A stretch of 64,000 nucleotides of DNA, from assembly GCA_035610835.1 (NCBI GenBank), contig CM069455.1:48630868-48694867 (forward strand). The letters are read 5' to 3'. Below, one piece after another: positions 1 through 10,796 of the stretch (position 1 is its first letter; each line of letters begins with the position of its first letter). The DNA comes from Ophiura sarsii (taxonomy: Eukaryota > Echinodermata > Ophiuroidea > Amphilepidida > Ophiuridae). The notes under the pieces were generated by a model. That model was not told the origin of the DNA. It worked only from the letters and a program-made list of their open reading frames with translations, and searched no databases. Position numbers and translations under genes: made by a program.

Positions 1-19
1 AAAACTAATGCGGAATGCA

Positions 20-51
<32 letters not shown>

Positions 52-407
52 ATAAAATATTGAAATCTTTGTAAAAGTGAACTTCTGTATGATGTGATCA
101 AGAAAAATCTGTGAAATTTTTGGATTTTATAAAAAAGGAAGAAAAAAAGGATGTTTTTTTCAGATTATTGTTTTCTAATGCACATCAATAAACTAACGCG
201 CGCGGGAGCTTTGAGACAAACAATTAATTTAATTTGGCCTAACACAAACTGAAATGGAAAGCCCAAGGAATTTTGTGTTCATTTTATGGAAAATCATGAA
301 GAAATGTTCAACATTTTCATAGTGTTTATGTTTTCAAAAGTTCAATACATATTCAAATATTGTCCATATGTTTTTAATGTCCCAAAATTATTAAAAAGAG
401 TACAAAC

Positions 408-669
408 CGAGGGCTAAGTGTAACAAAGTCCTATTTGCAATGGCTGCCATTTGTTAGATTGTGTCATTTGTTAGATTGTATAACATGTGGCAGCTATTGT
501 AGATATTGCCTTTACACATAACTAAGATGTAACATGTGCAAAATATCCTATATGCTATAGCTGCCCTGTGTTACTTTTAGTTTATATCAATGGGTCTGTT
601 ATAGACTACCACATGTGATAACATCTGGCAACTATTGCAGATGGACCCTTGTTGCACTAAACCCTCGAA
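408..669. mobile_element. MITE-like inverted repeat
   Basis: The left end reads CGAGGGCTAAGTGTAACAA, and the right end is its imperfect reverse complement (TTGTTGCACTAAACCCTCG). The interior is AT-rich and largely palindromic, with no open frame. It is a small non-autonomous DNA element of unidentified superfamily. Confidence 0.55.
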
Positions 670-969
670 CTTACAAATTATCGGTCAGTCTGACCCATGA
701 TTTGCGACCCGACTGTTGACTCGCTTCCTCTGCTGGTGTTGGTAGTAAAGGGTGCTGCTGAAGTCATAAAGGTTCAGAAACTCGCGGCCCCTTCTCTGTT
801 TAGAGTTGTGGGCTAGTTTCTGATCTTTCTAGGAAGCAGTTTGTCCTCCCTACAGAAAACTTTTACGTTCTCAACATAAGGCTATATTAAAAAATCTTTT
901 GTCTCAAAGCTCTTCAGTTTTTTTAAAACCTAATGCGGAATGCGGGGTTTTTTAATGGGTTTTTTATAT

Positions 970-1206
970 ATACACTGAGCCAAAAAAGAAACTTATAACA
1001 TTTTAACAGATCACCATAGGGGCAGTGCACATTTCTCTTGTGTCATTGAAGCAAACAATTGGTTATTGACTGCCATTTGAAGCGATACATTGCAATAATA
1101 TTGTATCCAAATTTGGTACATTTTCATGCACAGAATATTATTTGGTGATCTGTTAAAATTGTATAAGTTTCTTTTTTTTTATAAGTTTCTTTTTTGGCTC
1201 AGTGTA
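970..1206. mobile_element. MITE, TA-flanked, CACTGAGCCAAAAAAGAAAC ends
   Basis: Inverted ends CACTGAGCCAAAAAAGAAAC (left) and GTTTCTTTTTTGGCTCAGTG (right) sit inside TA-rich flanks. Part of the right end (ATAAGTTTCTTTTTT) is tandemly duplicated. The element interrupts the older repeat copy at 928-1370, so it is younger. The TA context fits Tc1/mariner-type insertion, but I see no transposase. Confidence 0.7.
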
Positions 1207-1452
1207 TATATAAAATATTGAAATCCTTTGTAAAAGTGACCTTTTGTATTTAAAATGATGTGATCAATGAAAATCTGTCAAACTTTATGGATTTTTTTTT
1301 TGTGTGAAAAAAACTAAAGTATATATATAACGCGCACCAATTAACTAACGCGCGCAGGAGCTTTGAGACAAATTATTTTTTTAATATAGTTTAAGGGGTG
1401 TGTCGCGTCCCATTAATTTTAAATGTTCCACTGTGACAAATTGGTTAGATTC

Positions 1453-1580
1453 TGTTTGGCAGTGTGTACCTTTAGACGGTCCATGAGCGTTCTTTTGGTT
1501 TCCCTTACATACACTATGGAGCAGGTGTTGCAGGGCACACGGTAGACCACACCAGATAGTACTCCAACATCAGAGAATGA
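1453..1580 (-). mobile_element. Penelope-like retroelement fragment (GIY-YIG endonuclease end)
   Basis: The minus strand reads in one frame SGVVYRVPCNTC and then IVYVRETKRTLMDRLK. That is the start of the GIY-YIG endonuclease found at the C terminus of Penelope-like element proteins: VYRVPC, a second Cys, YV.ET..L..R. The YIG glycine is replaced (YVR). Only about 40 codons remain, with no reverse transcriptase nearby. It lies in the gap or intron just upstream of the FLYWCH half-exon, on the opposite strand. The call rests on motif recognition only. Confidence 0.6.
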
Positions 1581-1619
1581 TTTCTAAATTTCATCATCTT
1601 TTCATTTTTAACCTTCCAG

Positions 1620-1738
1620 CTCCTCTACCAGAGAAACTAGAATATAGGGAAATCATCTATCCAGACGACTCCAGAAAATCAAAGTGTTTGGTCAACGGGC
1701 ATCTATTCAACAAATACCCAAAACCAGAAGAGAACAAG
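1620..1738 (+). CDS. Gene A, exon encoding N-terminal half of a FLYWCH-type zinc finger
   Basis: The exon is bounded by a TTCCAG acceptor (AG at 1618-1619) and a GT donor at 1739. It is 119 nt: two bases finish a codon begun in an exon left of the window, then 39 codons starting PLPEKLEYREIIYPDD and containing LVNGHLFNKYPK. It ends in phase 0. On its own it is too short to call, but joined to 2545-2680 it supplies the first strands of a FLYWCH domain (G-H-L-F-x-K-Y). FLYWCH fingers are zinc-binding, DNA- or protein-binding modules related to WRKY/GCM1 and to domains of Mutator-like transposases. The intron falls inside the domain, just before the first metal-binding Cys. Upstream exons are not in view. 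Confidence 0.75.
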
Positions 1739-2544
1739 GTGGGTAGAATTAAGTGACGATGTGCGCGTTAGAGAATAAGACCCCAACATGAGTAAATGAG
1801 TTAATAAAAGATGTGCTACGTTGCATCTCATTGTTTAGGTGAGAATAAAAAACCACAAAGTAGTCAAGTGTTGTTTACGTCGGATATTTTGTAATAAATA
1901 GTGTGCATCTTTTTTTGATTTGATTAAAAGTGTCTAAATATTACTATTTCTTGCTTGAAATAAATAAGTAAGCCTAAATAAATGGGTTTTTTAGACTATT
2001 GCCACACTAGAAACATTAGTTAAAGGTAGATGACCCGATCACATTTTCGTAACACAGAATTATTTCAAGCATACGGAGATTTTCATATCATATGAAAGCT
2101 CGTATTTTTCTCATCATCATACTGAAATATGACGGCCTAAATCGGTATAATTACGGAGAAATCGATGAAATAACGTCGAATTACCGCGAATGGTGGTATA
2201 CCACCGATATAGTTTGTGCACTACTCAATGGGTACAGTTCACAGCATCTTGTGCGTCTAAAATAAGAACCATTAGAGCTATGCAACTCAAACTTTGGAAC
2301 ACAACTTTTTTAAGGATGACCTTTCATGTAGAATAGAAAACTTCAAGTTGAAAATCGGAATGTGATCGGGTCATCTACCTTTAAATTTTTAAATTGACAT
2401 TATATTATACCAATTTTGTCAGCCAAAAAAAAAAATTGTGAAAAAATCTGACCGACGGATCCGAATTAAAAATGTTGGCACTTGAGGGCAACACAACATT
2501 TGTTTGGCCTTAGTAATAACCCATTTTTTGTATTTTCTTTGCAG
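1739..2544. other. Gene A intron (contains a TTAA-flanked MITE)
   Basis: A phase-0 intron with GT and GCAG borders. Apart from the MITE at 2020-2384 it is featureless AT-rich sequence. Confidence 0.7.
2020..2384. mobile_element. TTAA-flanked MITE (AGGTAGATGACC ends)
   Basis: TTAA at 2020-2023 and 2381-2384 encloses ends AGGTAGATGACCCGATCACA and its near reverse complement. TTAA target duplication is the piggyBac hallmark. A diverged second copy is at 18718-19080; the two share the segment CTACTCAATGGG...TATGCAACTCAAAC and the segment around AAGGATGACCTTT. Confidence 0.75.
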
Positions 2545-2680
2545 GTTCAGCTACGATGTACAAAGCGATTGGTATGCCGTGTGTCGGCCTACATAGATAC
2601 GATCAACAATTGCGTTTACATTACCAAAGGGGTACATACGCACCCACCGCTGTCATGTACAGAACTAGCGTCTTTACCAG
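2545..2680 (+). CDS. Gene A, exon encoding C-terminal half of the FLYWCH finger
   Basis: The acceptor is TTTGCAG (AG at 2543-2544) and the donor GTAAGA is at 2681. It reads VQLRCTKRLVCRVSAYIDT, then a short loop, then GVHTHPPLSCTELASLPG. The spacing Cys, Cys, His-x-His matches the FLYWCH zinc ligands; the usual Trp of WRC is Leu here. The exon starts in phase 0, matching the previous exon, and ends in phase 1. The final G joins GA at 5753-5754 to make Gly. The open frame also runs upstream past the acceptor to 2482, but that part is intron. Confidence 0.8.
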
Positions 2681-2694
2681 GTAAGAAATAGCAT

Positions 2695-3115
2695 GGTTTA
2701 TATGATGCTGGTTCCCTGCATCAATGGGGCTCGTGCACACAACTCATACGTACAATACCAAGGTTTATATGATGCTGGTTCCCTGCATCAATGGGGCTCG
2801 TGCACACAACTCATGCAATAGACTCTATTCACGCGGCAGCCATTTTCCAAAATATGCCACCCAAGCCTTGTTCCCGTTTGGTCTATCTGCGCCTCGCGCT
2901 GCACAATAGAACTGCACGAGAAGCGTGGTACCAAAGCGTGCGGCGTACGCATCCTCACGCAAGTCACGCAGGCGCAGGTATACGTAACGAGAACGAGGCT
3001 TGGGTGGCAAATTTTAGGAAATGGCTGCCGCGTGAATATGGTCTATAACAAGGTTTATATGATACTGGTTCCCTGCATCAATTGGGCTCGTGAACACAAC
3101 TCGTACATTGATGCA
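2695..3115. repeat. 67-bp tandem repeat, three copies, last one split off by a MITE
   Basis: The unit starts GGTTTATATGATGCTGGTTC and continues CCCTGCATCAATGGGGCTCG. Copies start at about 2695, 2762 and 3052. The MITE at 2818-3048 lies between the second and third copies. Confidence 0.85.
2818..3048. mobile_element. MITE with TATTCACGCGGCAGCCAT inverted ends
   Basis: The left end contains TATTCACGCGGCAGCCATTT, and the right end has its reverse complement (ATGGCTGCCGCGTGAATA). ATGCCACCCAAGCC inside is mirrored by GGCTTGGGTGGCAA. TA dinucleotides flank the ends, and it sits inside the 67-bp tandem array. The small open frames on both strands here are products of the palindrome. Confidence 0.75.
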
Positions 3116-3487
3116 GGAATCATGTCTTATCACCTTGATTCACTGAAATAAAAGTCATCCACAGAGATGTAACTTTTCAGGTATTTACCTGAAATCAGGT
3201 AATTTTGTCCAGATTTTCTTAGTTTCAGGTAAATTTTGTCTGTAGAAAATAATAGGAAGGTCTGTACAAAGTATAGGAAAATTGAAATGTTCAGGCTTTT
3301 TCAGGTAATTGTGAAACCATCCAGTTACATCTCTCCATTATGCACTGATGTGAAATAAACCCACAAATAAATTTGCTTAGAACGATAACAGAGTCGTTGA
3401 TTGGCACATCATACATTGTATGTATACATGCGCCCCCCCCCCCCCCCCCCACAGACTTAACACACATGGCAGGCAAGCTCCCCATTG

Positions 3488-3640
3488 TGTCATTGGTTCA
3501 TTTGGGAATTTACAGGGTTCAAACTACTATTAATAGCTCCGGAAAGCCCTGACCTTTAAGACCATACCAAATTTGCCATAGGGGGTACTATTTTAAGCCC
3601 GTGGAAATGACGATGTAAACAAGGTAATTTCGAGACATTT
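3488..3640. repeat. ~150-bp direct repeat, copy 1
   Basis: The block from TGTCATTGGTTCATTTGGGA to GGTAATTTCGAGACATTTT is repeated almost exactly at 5237-5391, with only a few base differences (for example TTTTAAGCCCG versus TTTTAAGCCCA). The pair brackets the palindrome at 4048-5129. Confidence 0.9.
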
Positions 3641-4047
3641 TTAACACACATGGCAGCTCAACCACAACTTTCATTGATTGTTATTTCCTGTATGTCACAA
3701 CAGAGTGACAATACCTTTGTAGAGTATATTCAGGATAGCGATAGACAAGCCTAACTTACATCTATGGATGAGTTGGCACTTTGACATGTGACCTGGCACA
3801 ACAAAATGAGAGTAAAGTAACACAAAAAAAACACAAAAAAATCTTCACATTTTCAGAAAGTAGATGTCCTCAGGTTTAAAAAGACACAAAAGTTGTTATA
3901 ATTGGTAATTCCAAAGTGAAATTATGATAAATTGAAGTTAAAACCACTGAATTATTGAATTGGAGGAAAAGGCCTTCAAAGTCAGTGAAGCTGATCGTCA
4001 CTATAGACTGTAGGCCATGCATGTTTTATTCCTTCAGAAAACAATTC

Positions 4048-5129
4048 TAGCACTCTCCATCTAGGGGATAGATGAAATGTGGCTTAAAATTAAGCTAATA
4101 TATGCCTGATCAATATTTTACCTTATCCCACGTTCGTAGGTTGCACATTATGACCCTAGACCTCGATTTAGGGTCAAAGGTCACATGTGTTTCAATGGGA
4201 AGTCAAAAATTAAATTTAACATGGTAAAAAAACTAAAAAATGAGCTATTGACTATGAAAAGTATATTATATTGTTGGGATGAGTGTTTTAAACAAAAAAG
4301 TCAATCACAACTTTGATCGTAGATCAATAGTTTTTGAACTGTGACCTTTTGAAAAAGACAAGTTGGCCAAAATAGGCCATTTTGGTCATTTGTTTGCAAA
4401 ATTGGCACAAAAATGACATGTTATCATCATTAAAAAAATATTTTGACTCAATGTGAATTGATAAACCATGTTATAATGTTGGTTTATAGATGAACTTTAC
4501 ATTAAAAGACATTTCAAAAGTCAATGGTGTCCGCATGCCATGGCAAACAGCTTTAATATCCTTCAAATTCATCGAAAATGGGTAAAATCTGAGTCAAATT
4601 TAAAGGATTTGAAGGATATTAATGCTGGTTGCCATGGCATCAACATACCATTGATTTTTGAAATGTGTTGTAATGTAAGGTACATCTATATACCAACATT
4701 ATAACATGGTTTATCAATTCATAATGAGTCAAAATATTTTTTTAATGATGATATCATGTCATTTTTGTGCCAATTTTGCGAAAATATGACCAAAATGGTC
4801 TATTTTGGCCAACTTGTAATTTTCAAAAGGTCACAGTTCAAAAACTATTGATCTACGATCAAAGTTGTGATTGACTTTTTTGTTTAAAACACTTATCCCA
4901 ACAATATAACATACTTTTTATAGTCAATAGCTCATTTTTTAGTTTTTTTACCATGTTAAATTTAGTTTTTGACTTCCCATTGAAACACATGTGACCTTTG
5001 ACCCTAAATCGAGGTCTAGGGTCATAATGTGCAACCTACGAACGTGGGATAAGGTAAAATATTGATCAGGCATATATTAGCTTAATTTTAAGCCACATTT
5101 CATCTATCCCCTAGATGGAGAGTGCTAGA
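4048..5129. mobile_element. ~1.08 kb near-perfect palindrome (foldback element)
   Basis: The left arm begins TCTAGCACTCTCCATCTAGG and the right arm ends with its reverse complement CCTAGATGGAGAGTGCTAGA. The two ~530-bp arms match along their length (for example CATTATGACCCTAGACCTCG against CGAGGTCTAGGGTCATAATG) and meet near 4585. There is no open frame. It is likely a non-autonomous foldback transposon that entered the intron fairly recently. Confidence 0.85.
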
Positions 5130-5236
5130 TTGATTGATACAGACCTACGTCCCAGTGTCTACTAGTCTTTCCAAAACATTCTGGCAAAACTTAATCGAAA
5201 GATTGTTTATGCCAAAGACCTTTTTATTAATCGGCC

Positions 5237-5391
5237 TGTCATTGGTTCATTTGGGAATTTACAGGGTTCAAACTACTATTAATAGCTCCGGAAAGCCCTG
5301 ACCTTTAAGACCATACCAAATTTGCCATAGGGGATACTATTTTAAGCCCATGGAAATGACGATGTAAACAAGGTAATTTCGAGACATTTTC
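5237..5391. repeat. ~150-bp direct repeat, copy 2
   Basis: Second copy of the block at 3488-3640, same orientation, about 1.75 kb downstream. The rest of the intron to 5752 shows nothing else recognisable apart from the acceptor. Confidence 0.9.
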
Positions 5392-5752
5392 CCTCTCTTT
5401 GCGTTCATTTTTTGAGATGTAAGAATAAAATGCCCTCTAAAATTACTTTAAAAAAATATTTAGACCCAAAATAGTTTCTTAATACTTCGGAATGTGATAC
5501 ATAAATAGTTTATCTTTCCGAAAATGAAAATATCTCATTTTTGACCTCCCCTTGTCAAATCGACTGTTTCAGGCCATAACTCAAAAATCAGCCCAGCGAT
5601 GCAGGGTACCAGCATAGTTTTAAAATAAAAACCACATCCCTGTAATTGATGTTGGCTAATCAATATGTAATCGACTGAAAAAGAAATAGACGAGGTTGTA
5701 ATTAGAACAGTCATTCATCGTAATTAATTGTAATGTTTTTGTTTACTTTCAG

Positions 5753-7024
5753 GAGGTGACGGTATTGTTTCTACTGATTCTGTATCAAGAGTGCAACCCG
5801 ACCAGATGGTCGAGCCTGTGCGGACAGTGGACCCCAGGCAACCTGCTGCAACTCTTAACTCATGTACAGTCTGTGGACAAGGATTTGCTTCTTCTAGAGC
5901 AGCTAAGGTGCACCGCTCTAGAAGCCATTCAAAAGCTCAGCCAAGCCGTAGGGATAACCAACGGATGCTGAGATCAGTTAAACAAGAAGTAGTCGTTCCA
6001 TCTGATGCGCTGCCTTACTCCTGTAAATTCTGTGGAAAAGAATTTGCTTTTGAGAAAGGGGTACGTGGCCATATGGCTAAGAAACACTCAAAAACTGATC
6101 AGGCACGTGGAGATACACAAGCGGCTGTACCCGGTAACAAAGAAAAGGTGAAACCATTGGATAATCAGACGGTAAAGGAATCTAGTAAACAAACAACAGG
6201 CGAGGACAAACAGCCGAAGATCAACCTGAGAAAGCGAAGACGCAGCGATTTACGAAAAGTGGAGGACATACCTAGCGAGGAAAACAAAAATGATGTCATT
6301 GCGCTTGACAAGATTAGAAAAGTTGAGGGTGCATCACCCACAGTGACTAGTTCTGCTGGACGTGCACAGTACGGAGGTGCTGGTAGAGTGCCGTCAGGGT
6401 CCTTCCAGAACGGCTCCCTGTACTGCAAATTCTGCAATCTGGTGCTGCGAAACGAAGGCGCGCTTGAGAAGCACGTCAGCGGGTGTCAGTCGCACAGGAA
6501 GATCGTCCGTAAGATCAGCTGTAAAGTGTGCCGGAAGGACTTCAATAATCTCTCCGCTGTCAAGTCTCACGAGATGAGGTGCAGGAAGGCCGGTGGAAAA
6601 GCCAGCGGTGGTAGAGGGCCATCCGGGTTCTGTAAGATCTGCAAGAAGGGCTTCATGCATCTGGACGTGCACATGAAAGCTGGATATCATCTCAATGCAC
6701 ACGGAAAATACAGCTGTAAGGTATGCAAAGAGGAGTTCGATAGAGTGTCTCTGGTGACTATCCACGAGCGCACCGTCTGCGCAAAGAAGATCAAAAGCGC
6801 AAACACGGTGGCGTCCAGGACAAAGCATTGCTCGAAATGCGAGCGCACGTTTGCGACGAAGGGATTGTACGAGAGGCACATGGCAGCGGGTCGGCACAAG
6901 AACGAGAAAGGCTTGTACGCATGCGACCAGTGCGGAAAAGAGTTTCAGTATGAGAAGGGTCTGATGAGCCACGAGACGACGGAACATCGTGTTGGTGGAA
7001 GCGGTGCGGAGGAAAACATTTCTG
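5753..7024 (+). CDS. Gene A, exon with about eight C2H2/C2HC zinc fingers
   Basis: The exon opens after TTACTTTCAG (AG 5751-5752) and closes before GTATGT at 7025, phase 1 at both ends. Translation GDGIVSTDSVSRVQPDQM continues the FLYWCH exon. No in-exon start is needed; the open frame runs back to the acceptor. In order: two classical C2H2 fingers (CTVCGQGF...H..H; CKFCGKEF...H..H), a basic linker rich in Lys/Arg (LRKRRRSD, a candidate nuclear signal), two C2HC fingers (YCKFCNLVL..., SCKVCRKDF...), a variant pair (CKICKKGF, HMKAGYH, CKVCKEEF), then the signature pair CSKCERTF / HMAAGRHKN / CDQCGKEF. The fingers suggest nucleic-acid binding in the nucleus; the target is unknown. Confidence 0.88.
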
Positions 7025-8745
7025 GTATGTTATTAATGTAACATGTATTCGACCGAAAGGACAACATTTGGTCCATTGAAATTTGAATCATGTTTTATTT
7101 TAAAATAAAAGTAAATATTCAGAGAATACAATTAAGTTTGTAGCTGTTATGCTGTATACGTTGGACGGCAGTTTTCGAATTAAGATAAAATATCAGTTTT
7201 TCCAGCGGATAAACCATCCTATGAAATAAGGTTATCAGCCAATGTTTTGGTTGTCTGCCAAAATGCATACAGAACAAATATTCAAAAAGTATATAAGGTG
7301 TACAAAGAGGAAATTTAGGTTATCCACCAGCATTCTTTTGGCTTGTAATTTGAACACTGTTGGGCAGCCATACACGGCGACACAAATATGTGACCAGTCG
7401 TGTCAAAAAGGACATGTTGTCGGCAAACACAGTTTTAAGATAGAGAGCAATATATTTGGTGAAATATAAAGAAAATAATAGACAAAAATATGCTTCTTCA
7501 ATTCATATCTTGTGATTACAAAGTCCGATTACATTCAACATGGTATCATTTCAAAGCTTAAAATGTTCTCTTTCAAGTCATACCCATAACTCAGAATTGA
7601 CTCTGGCCTCCAACATGTCCATTTTGATGTGACGGGTCACATAAGGTATCTAGCAAAACAGCAACAAATTGTTATTTTATTCTCATTGTTATTGAGTTGA
7701 ATTGGTTATTTCTTTACATAAAAATAACACTTTTTGTTAGATTTAGTTTAATCAAATAACAATGGATTTTCCCCCTTTATAAAATCTGCAAATCCAGTGA
7801 ATTGTTTACCGACTTACCTGCTTCGAATAATCACATATTTTGGCACATGAACACATGGCAACTCTATTTATAAACAATGCACATGCCAGCAACTGTATGC
7901 AGGCCGTGTTTGATCGTCTTAACCATACGCACTGAAGGTATGAATTAAGCCCCGCCCCAAACTATATACAAAATAATCTATAGTGCGTATCAGTTGAAAA
8001 GCAGCCAAAACCCAATCAAAGTGCCCGTTGACATCCAAATCCACACCCGCTATAAGAATCCAAAAATAAAGCATATCAGTTGAAAGTTGATTGTCAGGAG
8101 ATTTGTCATGTCCAAAATCTCATTTAGAGAAAAGGTCAACTTTACAACTTGTTCTAGTTGATGGTCACATTTAGAGGGAGTTGAACCACATTCTGGAGTT
8201 TAGAAGGGACTGGGACTGGTGTATTTAAGCTCTTTTTCTTTGGTGCTGAAGAATTTCCAGAGGGATACAATTACAATGATAATCTAGGGAGTTTTAAAGG
8301 TTAACCAGATCCAAATTTCATTTGAGGTTATAAAACCTGTCCCTCAATTAAGACACTGCAAGATCAGGCTGTTCTACGATGATCGCCCAAAAGGTGGTAT
8401 ATAAGGGCCAGCATAACAACGCTGAAATAGAGGCTTAGACGCAGGCCTCAAAATAAGACCTGAAGAGGTCAGGCAATTTGAAAGGGGCACCAACTATCTC
8501 CAAGGCAATTATGTTACTTTGAATGAAGTGAAAACATTTAGAAATTAAGGGCATCAAGGCCACTAAGTGGGGCATCGAAGGCAATTGCCTTTGATGCCTT
8601 TGATTAATTTGAGCCCTGCTTTAATAGATAGCTTTGATTCGCTTCAAATCCAACTCTCAAAAAAATCTATAAATTTACACTCACTGACAGTCTAGTATCC
8701 ACATAAATGCTGACACATTTTACCTTATTTGATTCATTTATACAG
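7025..8745. other. Gene A intron, 1.7 kb
   Basis: A phase-1 intron. It holds one copy of the TATGTGACC repeat at 7387-7644. The stretch 7650-8745 is AT-rich with only short repeats and a TTTATACAG acceptor. No gene was seen. Confidence 0.75.
7387..7644. mobile_element. Dispersed element with TATGTGACC / GGTCACATA ends, copy 1
   Basis: It begins TATGTGACCAGTCGTGTCAA followed by AAAGGACATGTTG, and ends CAACATGTCCATTTTGATG followed by GACGGGTCACATA, so the ends are inverted repeats. Related copies lie at 12389-12597 and 22846-23057. It is non-coding and probably a MITE. Confidence 0.8.
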
Positions 8746-10776
8746 GACGTAAGATGCCACAGGAAAATCTGTCCGATGCTACCGAACAACAACATGGGAA
8801 TAAACAGCAAGGTTATCTGTGGACCTGCGACCTGTGTAATCTGCGGTTCATCTCCAAATCCTTCATGGAAAAACACGCTAAGAAAATTCACGACAGGGTT
8901 AGCGAAAACAGCCCAGCGCCAGCTAGTGTCTCCAACGGAAAAGCGAAAGGAAATGTTACATCAAAGAATATTGTACAATATAATGCTAGTCAAGAAACAT
9001 TCCCAAACGTATACCTTCTGAACAAACTTGCTAAATCTCACACAGATGACATACCAAAAGAAGTCAAAAAGAAAAACAAGAGTAGCACGGAAGCTAGTCG
9101 CACGGAAGCTAATCGCACGGAAGCTAATCGCACGGAAGCTAATCGCACGGAAGCTAGTAAAGCGGAAGCTAGTAAATTGAAAGATAGTCAAGCAGAGGAA
9201 AGTAAAGGGAAAGGTTGTCAAATGGAAGCTAGTCAGGCACAAGCTAACCAGATAAAATCTAGCGAGGCAGAAGTTAGTCGCTCAGATTTGGAAGGACCGC
9301 CCACATATGTCCACTGCCGATTTTGCGACAAAGCATTTGCCGACTCTGCAAGTGCGGAGATTCACGAAGCCAAGTTGTGTACGGAAATGTACGTTTTTAC
9401 AGAAGCGCCGGATAAAAAGAAGAAGCAAATGGCTACCGCCTCAGAGGAAATGGAAACAGTGACAAATGATGATGATGATGATGATGATGATGTTGAGATG
9501 CTTGAAGTTGTACCAGTGGAAGATGAAGATGAGCAAGAGGAAAAGAAGGAAGAGAAGGAGAAGAATGATATGGAGGAGAAAGACGAGGAGGATGCTGATT
9601 CAAACCAGGTATCGAAAGAGAATGCAAAGAGCATACCCAGTCATCGGGATAATGGTTGGACCTGTGAACAGTGCGACAAAACCTACTTCAAGAAGATATT
9701 TTACGACCGCCATATGATGAAGGGGCGTCACAAAAACAAGGACGGTCGATACGCGTGCCACGTCTGCGAGAAAGTTTTCGCGGATGTGCGCCCTCTGGAA
9801 AAGCACGAGCAGGACCACGTGTTCTGCCACCTGTGCAGCATCAGTTTCCTCAGCGTGGAGGAGTACGAGGAACACGAGGAGGCGGAGCACAGCCGCAGGA
9901 ACGTGGCCGATGCGGCCAATCCGCTCGCTTGTAAGGAGTGTGGTCAAACCTTCAGCTCTCGCAGGGCTCTTGCGGTTCATGCAAAGAAGCAGCATACCAG
10001 TGAGGTTGTTGAGTTAGCTGGTCCATCAACTTTGTACACTTGTGCAGAATGTGGACATGTTTTTGAGAAGAAATCGGGACTGTCGGCCCATTCACGCATG
10101 CATAGTGAGCAGCGTGTCTTAAAGTTGGATAAGGATAAGCAAGACACAGGCGTGAAGGCTCACCCCTGCTCAGATTGTGGAGAACGATTCAAAACCAGAA
10201 CAAATCTCTACCATCATCGAAAAGCACACTCAATGTGGGCGAAGTGCACGGAATGTGGGCGACAGTTTTCTACCAAAGCGGAACTCGCCGACCACGCCCG
10301 CTTACACGCTGGTGGACAACATACCTGCGTTGATTGTGGCCGACGGTTCCAGTCCCAGACGGGGCTCAGCAACCATGTGAGGCTACATCATGCCCAGCTC
10401 TACTCCTGCGGCGATTGCAGGAAGGAGTTTCTCTCGAAGAGCGCCCTCATCTACCATTCCAGATTGCACTCGCAGGATCCATCCAAGATATCTTGGTCGC
10501 CGCGGAAATTTGACGATCCCGAGGACAAATGCGTCGAAACGTGCAGCACGTGCCCGCGTCAGTTCACGTCCAAACGGGAGCTGAAGGAGCACGAAGCAAA
10601 GCACGCCACCAGCATGTACTGCGGGATATGCGACCGGTTGTTCTGTAAGGACTACATTTTCAGAGAGCACATTGTGAAAGGAGATCATAAAGAGATGACG
10701 CAAGTGAAAAAAGCGCTCCGATTTGATGCTGAGCAGGAAGAGGAGGAGATGGAACAAGGAATGGATGGTGTTGAAG
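8746..10776 (+). CDS. Gene A, exon with about 13 C2H2 zinc fingers and an acidic linker
   Basis: The acceptor is TTTATACAG (AG 8744-8745) and the donor GTAAGA is at 10777, phase 1 at both ends; G+GA makes Gly, giving GRKMPQENLSD. Numbering from Met at 8754: a finger at 24-46, TEANR pentapeptide repeats at 112-135, a C2HC finger at 188-209, Asp8 and a Glu/Lys-rich acidic tract at 239-281, the signature pair at 303-355 (CEQCDKTY, HMMKGRHKN, CHVCEKVF), then single fingers starting near 358, 393, 430, 472, 498, 525, 552, 597 and 623. The last has His-x5-His (HIVKGDH). Linkers are variable, not the TGEKP type, so continuous base-by-base DNA reading is uncertain. The acidic tract could mediate protein contacts. 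Confidence 0.88.
9087..9160 (+). repeat. 15-bp coding repeat (TEANR)n
   Basis: CGCACGGAAGCTAAT is repeated about four times, then decays into AGTAAAGCGGAAGCT-like copies. It encodes TEANR/TEASK pentapeptides between fingers 1 and 2 of this exon. The whole stretch keeps the reading frame. Confidence 0.9.
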
Positions 10777-10796
10777 GTAAGACAACAATTGTTATA

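Larger units (their letters stand above)
1..1385. repeat. Two diverged copies of a dispersed repeat at the left edge
   Basis: A block running from CTAATGCGGAATGC through AAAATATTGAAATC to GGAGCTTTGAGACAAA occurs at about 1-225 and again at about 928-1370. The second copy is split by the insertion at 970-1206. The segment between them ends in an inverted copy of the GAGCTTTGAGAC end near 898-910, so the whole may be one larger foldback unit. No coding sequence is visible. Confidence 0.7.
2681..5752. other. Gene A intron, 3.1 kb, repeat-filled
   Basis: A phase-1 intron from GTAAGA to TTACTTTCAG. It contains a 67-bp tandem repeat, a MITE, an 18-base C run at about 3433-3450, a pair of ~150-bp direct repeats and a ~1.08 kb palindrome, each listed separately. 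No coding sequence was seen. Confidence 0.75.

Noticed and set aside
6394..6987. 197-codon minus-strand frame inside the gene A exon
   Set aside because: It is the shadow of the finger-coding strand; the plus strand has the Cys/His motifs and splice sites.
9362..9634. Minus-strand Ser/Phe-rich frames opposite the acidic tract
   Set aside because: They are reverse complements of GAT/GAG codon runs.
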